Shown: piece after piece, positions 1 through 7,562 of the stretch
Numbering within the stretch: the first letter of the stretch is position 1
Layout of the letters: each line of letters starts with the position of its first letter
Origin: Gracilariopsis chorda
Taxonomy: Eukaryota; Rhodophyta; Florideophyceae; Gracilariales; Gracilariaceae
Direction of reading: 5' to 3'
Length of the DNA stretch: 20,655 nucleotides
Assembly: GCA_003194525.1 (NCBI GenBank)
Contig: NBIV01000609.1
Coordinates: forward strand, 1 to 20,655
The notes under the pieces: model-generated
Database searches by the model: none
Told to the model about the DNA's origin: nothing
What the model saw: only the letters and a program-made list of their open reading frames with translations
Translations under genes and position numbers: made by a program

Positions 1-9
1 CCACAGATT

Positions 10-990
10 GTGGTACCACATTCCCTGCAATCGCGGGTGTTACATCTATCACAATACGCCCCCATTGGAGGTCACCCAGGTGGGAGGAAACTCTACCTAA
101 CCCTGCGAAGGGATTTCTATTGGCCCGCAATGGCGGTGGATTGCTACGCAACTGTGCGGTTTTGTAGCGAATGCGCGAAGAATCGCGTCAAACTCCGCAA
201 AAATGCGAAGAAGATGAAACTATTCCCCGCAAGGGCGCCGCTCGAGTTTATCGCGATCGATATTCTCGGACCATTACTCACCACGAAACGTGGAAACAAG
301 TTTCTACTTGTCATTACCGACCGCTTTTCTAAGCTGGTACGGACTGTCCCTCTTCGGAGGATAACCGCTCTCACGGTGGCCCAGGCTCTGGTGACGCACT
401 GGATTTTTGTCTACGGTCCCCCTGTAGAGGTGCTCTCTGACAACGGGAAGCAGTTCGTGAGCAAGTTCTTCCAGGATGTTTGTCGCATCCTGGATGTCAA
501 GAACTTGTTCACGACTACCTACCACCCCCAGTGTAATGGGCAAGTTGAACGGTTTAACCGGACGTTACTCGCGGCGTTACGTTCCTACGTCGCTGACCAC
601 CCAACGAATTAGGATCTCTACGCTGATGCGGTAACCTACGCGTACAATACGCAGGTACACCGGACTACCGGAGTTTCGCCATTCGAGTTAGTTCTATCTA
701 GAACACCCCCGCCTGTGGCGCTGGAACCCCAAGCTACCTTGGACAATTTCCCATCTGTGGTTATCTACCGGCAGCAATGGAAGCGATGGCTTTCCAAGCT
801 GGTCCCGCTGCGCGGAAGTCTATGGCACGGGCCCAAGCCGCTTACAAGCGGGATTTTGACGCTCGCGTGCGAGGAAAACCATCCCCGATTCGGGCAAATA
901 ACTACGTCTTCATCAGGAAGGAATACTACAACCCGGAACGGGAGAAGCGTCACAAACTCTCGCCTGTGGCGGATGGACCCTTCAAGGTGA
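10..990 (+). pseudogene. Integrase of Ty3/gypsy pol, broken
   Basis: This is the C-terminal part of pol; the true N-terminus is upstream. Counting from the ATG at 10, the zinc-binding region has His12 and His22, the motif RDFYWPAM, and Cys52/Cys55. The RNase H-fold core has Asp84 (AIDILG), Asp144 (SDNGKQF) and Glu180 (GQVERFNRTL). The 35-residue spacing between the last two is the DD35E signature of retroviral and Ty3 integrases. The ORF is cut by TAG at 610-612, where related integrases keep reading; the same frame resumes with DLYADAVTYAYNTQVHRTTG and stays open to 990. Near 803-812 the coding frame moves by one base into the frame described next. The catalytic residues are intact, so decay is recent or mild. 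Confidence 0.9.
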
Positions 991-1748
991 TCTCTGTTAA
1001 CACCGACACTGTCGTGGTAGAGATGGGGGACACGCACGAACGGATTTCCCGTGATCGTGTTGTCCTTGTCCCTCCTCCCTCGTCAGAGGTAGTCCTGGAT
1101 CCAGGCAACCCCGTTTCTACGGACTCCGCTACACCGGAACAATCCGGGAGTACTAGACCTACGGTACTACCACACCCCAGCCGGGGACTCTCAGACCTAC
1201 CGACTCTGTCGGACTCACCGGCTCAGCCGGGTAATTCGGGCCCCTCAGCGCCCGCCCCTACCACGTCTGCCCCACTGGCGCGCATCTATACCCGCCAGGC
1301 GGGGAATGTTATCCCTTATCCCGCCGCTCCGTCTAAGGAGGGGGAGGAGAACACTCGTTTTCGAGGAACGATATCACCGTCGCAACGGGAAACACACCGT
1401 AACATACGGAACACTGACCGTGGAGCACGGAGTATGTCACGCGACACTAATCCCCCGTTCCCGGGCAGTGCTGTGCAACAGGAACCAGACGCGCAGGCCC
1501 CGCAAAAGCGGCAAATACACCGTTTGTCACGGGAAAACGAGAAGCCTCACTCCAATACCGCAGCAGCGGAAGGCAATCGCCCGATGCCTCGAAGCCGCCG
1601 TTGGCGGAAGTCCCCGCGGAAGCGGTTCAATCAGGTCGATCAGACCCGCGCCCTGCGGAGAAGGGGCGCCCAGATACGCCGGCCTCACAGGGGAATACCC
1701 ACACCCCTCTTGGGGAAAAAGGCGGCCAAGCTGCAGTCGAAGCTTTAA
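777..1748 (+). pseudogene. Integrase C-terminal region and disordered linker
   Basis: This frame continues pol after a one-base shift near 808. The first about 110 codons look like the post-core GPY/F-type region of Ty3 integrases (KSMARAQAAYKRDFD, then NYVFIRKEYYNP, KLSPVADGPFKVI and VVVEMGD). After about 1080 the sequence becomes Pro/Ser/Arg-rich with no recognisable fold. Two more partly overlapping open stretches follow, at 1601-2329 and 2125-2628, each one frame away, and the last returns to the integrase frame and encodes the chromodomain. The linker DNA is full of micro-hairpins (see findings), so its open frames may reflect composition as much as selection. The ATG at 777 is not a real start. 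Confidence 0.7.
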
Positions 1749-2500
1749 GCCCTGGCTCGCAAGCACCGGAAACGCCTCCCGTCGTTGACGGAATCAAAGC
1801 CCCCGCTACGGGGAATAATTTGCGCCAACCCCCGCATCGCTGCGGCGAAGAACCGAGGAACTCGGGAATAACGCGCGCCATCGCACGCTCGAAACCGGCC
1901 GTACCGGACGCTGCTCCTCCTCACGGAGATGGTGCACTGCGCTCAGCGGCAATTCCCCTGAAAAGGGTGTCATCGGCACCTGCCCGGAACCCCCCAGAGG
2001 GGAATTTTGACCAAAATACCGGTGTACCGGAGTTAGCCCCAGGCAACCCGTCAGTAGCTGGGGACACCACGGCATCGCCGGAACGTATGGTGCAGAGCGC
2101 TCGTGCGCCTGGCAGGGAGGCGGTTTGCCACCCAATCACCGTGTCGCACGGGACCCCCAGGGGATTGTGGAAATGCCGATCCCGCAGGAGCGGTCATCTT
2201 CCCGCAAACTCGCGGTTCGTGCGCTCAACCGCGAAGGCGGAACCCAAGTCCCCCGCCGACTGGCGGTTCGCCCGGCCTACCGTGAAGACGGGAACAACGA
2301 CACCCCTCTGGGGAACGACTTGCCGGTGAAAACCGTGGCACCACACACCCTCTTGAGGGATATTTTCCCGCATGAGCAGCGGCCACTAGGACAGCGCACG
2401 GCAACGTCGGAGTTATCGCCGAACACCCTGCTAAGGGACATTATACCGCACCGCGGGCAACCCTCGCCAGGGATTACAACCACCACCCGGCACGGCCGGC
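1100..2500 (+). repeat. Micro-hairpin-studded linker region
   Basis: By eye I count about 30 short inverted repeats here, each with a stem of 4-5 bp and a loop of 3-5 nt, usually C-rich left and G-rich right, spaced about 20-50 bp. Examples: CCGC/AAAA/GCGG at 1500-1511, CCGCC/GTT/GGCGG at 1595-1607, CCCC/TCTT/GGGG at 1704-1715, CCGTC/GTT/GACGG at 1779-1791, CCCCG/CTA/CGGGG at 1801-1813, CCGCA/TCGC/TGCGG at 1832-1845 and CCGAG/GAA/CTCGG at 1853-1865. The right arm is often followed by GAA, AAT or ATT. Stem sequences differ between units, so this is not an ordinary tandem repeat of one sequence. Confidence 0.75.
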
Positions 2501-2715
2501 AGGTCTACGAACGAGAGTTCGTAGTAGACCGACTTGTCGGACACACCTGGGACCAGGATGGTATTCTACAATACCGCGTCCGCTGGTACGGGTATGACCC
2601 CAGTGGGGATACGTGGGAGCCAATGTAACACCTCCCACGGTCGCAGGTCGTGCGATACCACCGTCAAACGGGAACTGCAGCTCCAGCCACGCTGGTTAAT
2701 GCCCAAGTTGGGTAA
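2125..2715 (+). pseudogene. Pol C-terminus with chromodomain, interrupted
   Basis: The frame is the same as that of the integrase core. Two related short stretches ending in LLRDIFPH and LLRDIIPH precede the chromodomain, which begins near 2506 with YEREFVVDRLVGH. It continues through LQYRVRWYGYDPSGDTWEPM, with the aromatic and WEP residues typical of the chromo fold that binds methylated histone tails. TAA at 2626-2628 falls directly after WEPM; the frame resumes with HLPRSQVVRYHRQ, as expected for the terminal helix, and ends at a natural-looking TAA at 2713-2715. The protein would therefore lack the last helix of the chromodomain. The ATG at 2125 is not a real start, because this is the tail of a polyprotein. 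Confidence 0.85.
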
Positions 2716-2866
2716 CGTTGCCGCGCGAGCGGAGAGCGAAAGGAAAGGATAACAAGGCAAGGTCCGTCGAAGACGGGGAACTCAAACGAGATTCACCGTT
2801 CTAAACGGGAAAGTTTATTTAAGGGAGCAGCTAGCCCCCCACAACACTATACTACAATAGCCTGCT

Positions 2867-3040
2867 ATGCCAGGAAAGAAGAACCGGAGACGGCGTACGC
2901 GCTTTTATCACCCATTTTCGTCTGGGAACCCTCCGCGTCCGCGGTCGTTTTCCCGTCTTAGGGGGGGGATATGTAGTGCAACGCCCTCAAGGAGGGATTC
3001 TTGGTACTTGAACGCTTTCCCGATATTATCGGTTGTGTAG
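2867..3040 (+). CDS. Small basic ORF across the polypurine tract
   Basis: A 57-codon ORF starts MPGKKNRRRRTRF and runs through the polypurine tract about 70 bp into the 3' LTR, ending at TAG 3038-3040. The first 13 residues hold seven Lys/Arg, like a nuclear-localisation or RNA-binding patch; the rest is uninformative. It lies about 150 bp downstream of the end of pol. It may be chance, since the polypurine tract fixes part of its sequence. I recognise no family. Confidence 0.25.
   Translation: MPGKKNRRRRTRFYHPFSSGNPPRPRSFSRLRGGICSATPSRRDSWYLNAFPILSVV
2960..2971 (+). promoter_or_regulatory. Polypurine tract (plus-strand primer)
   Basis: A run of eight G inside AGGGGGGGGATA lies immediately 5' of the LTR's TG. 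In LTR retroelements this RNase H-resistant purine run primes plus-strand DNA synthesis and defines the LTR's left edge. Confidence 0.85.
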
Positions 3041-3778
3041 TGTGTATATGAACTACGGCCCACAATGGTGGGTATGGACACGTGGGACACGGTTTTGGGT
3101 CAATTGGCGGTTGGCCACAGTAGTGGATGTTGCCACGGAATGTGGAGTATTTTAGTTAATTTTATTTATTATTTTCACACCCATTTCTGGGAAGCTAGTA
3201 CTTAGTGCGACGGCGCACTGCCGTCGCACCAGTAAACCTTCCCCAACAAGGGACCCCAACCTGGGGAATTGGCTCTGAGCTTTACCGCCTCCGCGTGTTC
3301 TCAACTCCTCCTTGGAGGGAAGCACCGTAGTGTACGGAAGTTCACCCCCCTTGCACATCTAAAGGAGACCCATCATTGGGAGTACTAATTGTTCCAATCA
3401 TATTGGTGTTTCGCCCTGTATAGGGAGTCCTGTCCACCGGCATTGCCGTATCTACTCGTCGCTCTCGCGACCCACTCGTCCTTCCTCTTTCCCCTTTTTA
3501 GGGTAGCACCTCCCGCTATCCGCGGCCCTCGTGTGCGCATCCGCTCACACACCCCCACTTACGTGGAAACATACCTCTACTGAGGATCACACCCCGCTCA
3601 CGCGGATACCGATTCTTCGCCTTCACCTCCCTGCGCGAGTCGCGACAGGTGTCCCTGGTCTTACAAACCGGCTTCGCCGTGACACCTCTGGGAGGGCTCT
3701 ACCCAACTGGGTTCACCTCGTGAGAGGAAGATCCCGGACGTCTTTCGGTGTTTTTCCCCTTTGGGGCATTGCACCACA
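2972..3778 (+). repeat. 3' LTR of the Ty3/gypsy element (807 bp)
   Basis: Its left edge follows the polypurine tract with TGTAGTGCAACG and its right edge is ATTGCACCACA, giving TG...CA ends with imperfect terminal inverted repeats. It matches the inverted copy at 5703-6510 almost end to end, which fixes both borders. Inside are more than 20 micro-hairpins, for example CCCTC/AAG/GAGGG at 2984-2996, CCGAT/ATT/ATCGG at 3020-3032, CCCAC/AATG/GTGGG at 3059-3072 and a 10-bp stem with a 5-nt loop at 3205-3229. Short ORFs inside the LTR look like chance. No promoter element can be assigned with confidence. Confidence 0.93.
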
Positions 3779-4181
3779 AATTTCTGACGCTGTGATTCTC
3801 CAGCCAGCGGCACACGCCGCAGCAGAACGCCTTGTGCTTGATGTGCACCGCGCGCTATCAACCTCGTTTATGAGCGCGAATTATACACATGCACAATCGC
3901 TACAGCTGCCGTGTGTCAACCGCTTTGAAGTTCAAAGTTTGAACGCCTCCTGTAACTTGCTCGGCTTGCACATCGTCATTTCCGGCCCTAGTGTACATTT
4001 TATTGTAACAAACATTCCGTCCGATCCTTCTCTCCTTCTCTCCATTCCATTTAAACGCAGCTGACCCGTCGGCAGCTCTCCTCGCACCGCGCTCCGTGCA
4101 CCCGTCCCACCACTTGGCTAACTAGTCCCCACACCCACCGCCGCTTCCACATTCGTAACCCCGCCGAACAACATCATCACA
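3779..4181. other. Intergenic stretch after the retrotransposon
   Basis: No gene is supported here. The first bases, AATTT, would be the 3' target duplication if the upstream copy could be checked. The last 150 bp are pyrimidine-rich and end in ACATCATCACA before the ATG at 4182, which would suit a 5' leader of the next reading frame. Confidence 0.4.
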
Positions 4182-4609
4182 ATGTCGCAGTACAACGCCG
4201 CCTTTAACACCGCCCGTCGGCCGCGAGCTGCTTCCTCCACGGCTGATCAGCCCCTTCCGTCGGTCGTGCAGCTGCTATGCTCACCGCAGCCGTTCATATC
4301 GGGTTCCACAACACTCCCCCTCTGCAGTGGCCGTTTGCACCGCCGCAGCCGCCGCATCTCGCCGCCGCCACTGCTACCTACGCGCTCATGGCGCGGTCGC
4401 GGCACTCCCTCGACGACTTCACTCAGTGTTGCAGCCCACAGCCATCGCTGCATCCGCCGCCATGGCATTCCCGCGACCTCACGCCGTGCGTGCCTCCCAC
4501 ATGGAGTGCGTTACCGCTGACAGAAGCGTCCACCGCTGGGCGCGGCGATGTGGTGAAGCCGGACGACGACATGCGACTGCCGTATCGCCGATGGCGAGAG
4601 TTTCAGTGA
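4182..4609 (+). pseudogene. Degraded GC-rich reading frame, possible zinc-finger N-terminus
   Basis: An ATG in good context starts a frame reading MSQYNAAFNTARRPRAASST, followed by PLPSVVQLLCSP. Near 4300-4325 the plausible coding frame shifts by one base to a Pro/Ala-rich stretch (PLQWPFAPPQPPHLAAATAT) that ends at TGA 4607-4609. The PLPSVVQLL motif resembles LISLQNLLNP and LPSIRQLN at the N-termini of the two zinc-finger genes in this window, so this could be the front of a third family member whose fingers are lost. No finger is visible downstream; 4650-4870 holds only Gly/Ser-rich open frames with GGC-type repeats. The function call is a guess. Confidence 0.35.
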
Positions 4610-4869
4610 AAGCAGTGCTCGCCACAATGGCAGTTGCAATAGCTGGTTAAAAACGGCGGTGGCGGCGAGAGCGAGAAAAGGGTGGCAGCGGCGGTAAAAG
4701 CGTTGAAATCGAGAACGAAAATGACGGTGCCGGCGGGTGAGAACAGTGATGAGAGCGGCGGTGTTCACTGCGTTACCACCGTGGGCGACAGTGGCGGTGG
4801 CGGAAATGTTGGGTTGAATACGTTTGGTTGGAGCTGCGCATGCGGGAAGGGGTGATGGCGGAGATCGAG

Positions 4870-5435
4870 GCACCTGTACATGGCTTCGCTGCACTGCTTT
4901 GAAAGAAGACGAGCTCGCAGGCATAACCTAAGAACCTAAACAATATATAGGTTAACAGATACAGCCCAATGACGGCCTGTTTCGACTCCTTGCTAACTAA
5001 TAACTCAACTCTTGTAACACTGATCGGGCGCAAGACTTTGTTGAACCGTCGGCAAACGGCGCTATGACTGTGGGTTGGCAATCGAGAAGTACTGTTTGTT
5101 CGATAGACGGTGTAGCGAACAAGAAACAAGTCAAAGCCTATTGTAAGGCACAGTTGTTACGACGACAGAGTTACTAATCGGCAAACGTTCGCAGCAGGAG
5201 TCCAGCTGCAACTATCAACAAGTATATATGCACTTGAAGACGTTCAGCAGCGAACGCTTTTCTACTTTACTGCGTCTGGTTTTGTATGTTCATGGGGTGA
5301 GTATGATAGCGTGAAACGGGTGCGCATGATATTCTATGTGTATTGCGAAGAGAACACCAAAGCGAAACACCGAAGCGAAACGCCGAAGCAAAACACTTCA
5401 ATGAGACGCCAATCGCTTCTCTTTAAAACATTGCT
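4870..5435. other. Intergenic region, no gene seen
   Basis: The stretch is more AT-rich than what precedes it. It includes short TATA-like stretches near 4940 and 5220 and a strong donor-like GGGGTGAGTATG at about 5293-5304, for which I find no matching exon in frame. A 5' leader or promoter of the 5502 gene is possible. Confidence 0.35.
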
Positions 5436-5697
5436 ATGTGCTTCAACCACTGCCTCTTCAACCATATCATCTACTACCGGTATTTTGTCTGTCTCGATTC
5501 CATGCAGCGTGTCCCAGAAGACTTTGCGCAACCCACAATGGAGAAGTACCCCGTGCCAGATGTCGCAGCGTCCTACGAAGAAGTTCAAAACGTACACGGC
5601 AAATCAACAACAGCCGAAATGAGGCATGATGCGGGCGACATTGTGCCAGCCATGGCGAAGGAGCCTTCCGAATGCGACGACACTCAAGCCGTCGGGG

Positions 5698-5702
5698 TGA
5701 AG
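5698..5702 (+). repeat. Target-site duplication, left copy (TGAAG)
   Basis: TGAAG directly before the solo LTR is repeated exactly at 6511-6515 directly after it. Five-base duplications are the normal product of Ty3/gypsy integrases. Confidence 0.93.
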
Positions 5703-6510
5703 TGTGGTGCAATGCCCCAAAGGGGAAAAAACACCGAAAGACGTCCGGGATCTTCCTCTCGCGAGGTGAACCCAGTTGGGTAGAGCCCTCCCAGAGGTGT
5801 CACGGCGAAGCCGGTTTGTAAGACCAGGGACACCTGTCGCGACTCGCGCAGGGAGGTGAAGGCGAAGAATCGGTATCCGCGTGAGCGGGGCGTGATCCTC
5901 AGTAGAGGTATGTTTCCACGTAAGTGGGGGTGTGTGAGCGGATGCGCACACGAGGGCCGCGGATAGCGGGAGGTGCTACCCTAAAAAGGGGAAAGAGGAA
6001 GGACGAGTGGGTCGCGAGAGCGACGAGTAGATACGGCAATGCCGGTGGACAGGACTCCCTATACAGGGCGAAACACCAATATGATTGGAACAATTAGTAC
6101 TCCCAATGATGGGTCTCCTTTAGATGTGCAAGGGGGGTGAACTTCCGTACACTACGGTGCTTCCCTCCAAGGAGGAGTTGAGAACACGCGGAGGCGGTAA
6201 AGCTCAGAGCCAATTCCCCAGGTTGGGGTCCCTTGTTGGGGAAGGTTTACTGGTGCGACGGCAGTGCGCCGTCGCACTAAGTACTAGCTTCCCAGAAATG
6301 GGTGTGAAAATAATAAATAAAATTAACTAAAATACTCCACATTCCGTGGCAACATCCACTACTGTGGCCAACCGCCAATTGACCCAAAACCGTGTCCCAC
6401 GTGTCCATACCCACCGTAGTGGGGCGTAGTTCATATACACACTACACAACCGATAATATCGGGAAAACAATCAAGTACCAAGAATCCCTCCCTGAGGGCG
6501 TTGCACTTCA
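5703..6510 (-). mobile_element. Solo LTR (808 bp), inverted
   Basis: This is the reverse complement of the 3' LTR at 2972-3778, about 98-99% identical by eye: about ten substitutions plus one extra base in an A run near 5731. Ends are TGTGGTGCAATG and GTTGCACTTCA. Both sides carry TGAAG, and there is no internal retroelement sequence. It is therefore a solo LTR left by recombination between the two LTRs of a full insertion. It lies inside the coding exon of the 5502 gene, in antisense orientation to that gene. Confidence 0.95.
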
Positions 6511-6515
6511 TGAAG
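6511..6515 (+). repeat. Target-site duplication, right copy (TGAAG)
   Basis: Exact copy of 5698-5702. In the host frame the two bases TG precede the codon AAG, so removing the LTR plus one duplicate restores phase. Confidence 0.93.
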
Positions 6516-6643
6516 CGCTCCGCTACGAGTAATGCCGACGATCGCAGCAATGGCATTGTGAATGAGAATGTTGAGGAAGTACAGCCAAGTCCAAAAGCAA
6601 GCGGCGTCCGTAACTCAAAGAAGAGTAAGAGAAACGAACAGAA

Positions 6644-6714
6644 GTAAGTTCTACTGTCCATGGGAATTCTTCTCTTTGCAAAGAATGTCTGACACGTTGG
6701 CTACCTTTATGTAG
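6644..6714 (+). other. Spliceosomal intron, 71 nt, GT-AG
   Basis: The donor is AA|GTAAGT, near consensus; the acceptor is TTTATGTAG|A. Splicing joins a codon split after its second base (AA + A) and keeps the frame open into the coiled-coil exon. Intron reading in the upstream frame would stop at once, which supports removal. Confidence 0.75.
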
Positions 6715-6980
6715 AGCGGTGCCGCATTGCTCATGCTGTGCTAAAGCGGAGAAGCGGTTAAACCGTTATATCTGCACCAACGGTTTTTGGAAAGAGGAAG
6801 GTGAACGTTTACTTATAGAGACAGGTGAGCTACAGCAAGAGCTCAAGCAATGGAAAAACCATGCTGCCGCACTGCAAGTCGAAGCAAGGAAGCTTAAGGA
6901 AAAGCTTCAGCAAATCGAAGACGAGAGGAGTTCTTCGTGAAGCACCTCGACCAATTCTCGTGCCCCAGTTTGGTACCTTG

Positions 6981-7035
6981 TGTGCAGTGCACAATGTGCA
7001 GTGCACAATGTGCAGTGCACAATGTGCAGTGCACA
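6981..7035 (+). repeat. 14-bp tandem repeat, four copies
   Basis: Four head-to-tail copies of TGTGCAGTGCACAA lie at 6981, 6995, 7009 and 7023, the last ending ACAT. Each unit contains the odd palindrome GTGCA-G-TGCAC, so each can also fold. It lies about 40 bp downstream of the stop of the 5502 gene. Confidence 0.9.
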
Positions 7036-7562
7036 TGTTGACCGCCATGGCGACAAATATGCGTCGACCTGCGGTCATGGAGCGAATGTACTTTCTCGAA
7101 GCGTAAACCATTGGTTGCTGCAGAGTCTTTGAGTAAAGATAGGCTGTGATCAACTGCATCTGCAAGCCAACTCTCTCTTCCAACTTACTCTCTCCCCGTC
7201 CACACTTTCTTCCTCCCTGATGTTGCTATAGACAAACCCCATGCTACGAGTCACTACCACCGCCACCACCACGGCAAATGTCACGATACTTCATAACGTC
7301 AAAGGTAAGGCGAACTGTACCCCCAAGCCGACGCAGTGATTGGGGCTTTCCAAAAACGGACACAATGACACTTGAGAGACTTGGAGACGTCCTTGCCAAA
7401 TTTTGGCCACTTACGGCTGTCAGAAAAGATCAGTACGCGCATCTCCCTAGCGTACAAATGGCTATACCTTAATCGAAGTTGCATGGCCATTTTTGCGCTA
7501 GGGAGACCATGGAGTTTCGTTCAAGACTTCTCTCTCCGTCAACATGCTCAGAAGCATACGCA
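7036..7562. other. No gene seen
   Basis: Only short unsupported reading frames are present. A short CCACCACCACC run occurs near 7260. This is the region just beyond the end of the minus-strand WD40 frame. Confidence 0.4.

Larger units (their letters stand above)
1..3778 (+). mobile_element. Ty3/gypsy chromodomain LTR retrotransposon, 3' portion
   Basis: The element enters the window already inside pol and ends with a 3' LTR. Order seen: integrase zinc-binding and DDE core, long proline/arginine-rich linker, chromodomain, about 240 bp of 3' region, polypurine tract, LTR. Integrase followed by a C-terminal chromodomain is the known architecture of Ty3/gypsy chromoviruses, where the chromodomain directs integration to modified chromatin. 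Gag, protease, reverse transcriptase, RNase H and the 5' LTR would lie upstream of the window, so the 5' target duplication cannot be checked. The five bases after the LTR are AATTT. This copy is defective in pol: TAG at 610-612, a frame change near 808, TAA at 2626-2628. Confidence 0.92.
5502..6940 (+). pseudogene. Coiled-coil host gene split by a solo LTR, one intron
   Basis: Coding segments are 5502-5702, then after the LTR 6516-6643, and after a 71-nt intron 6715-6940. Together they give about 184 codons in one consistent frame, running MQRVPEDFAQPTMEKYPVPD... to IEDERSSS and TGA at 6938. The N-terminal half is acidic and polar; a basic patch (KKSKRNEQK) ends the middle exon. The last exon has a Cys cluster (HCSCC...YIC) followed by a roughly 40-residue Gln/Glu/Lys coiled coil (ELQQELKQWKNH, then LKEKLQQIEDE). 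I do not recognise the family. The frame could extend 5' to an ATG at 5436, but 5502 has a better downstream protein. The LTR sits exactly between codons and its own sequence gives a stop at 5781. Confidence 0.65.

Noticed and set aside
3152..3583. Two 64-68-codon ORFs identical in both LTR copies
   Set aside because: Identity follows from the two LTRs being nearly identical DNA; composition is not protein-like and there is no independent sign of selection.
1..3778. CRISPR-like array from regularly spaced short palindromes
   Set aside because: Stem sequences differ from unit to unit, spacing is irregular, and the host is eukaryotic. There is no shared repeat.
5293..5510. First intron of the 5502 gene from GTGAGT at 5297 to CAG at 5507
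   Set aside because: Joining the upstream ATG exon to that acceptor puts the next exon out of frame. A 5' UTR intron remains possible but unproven.
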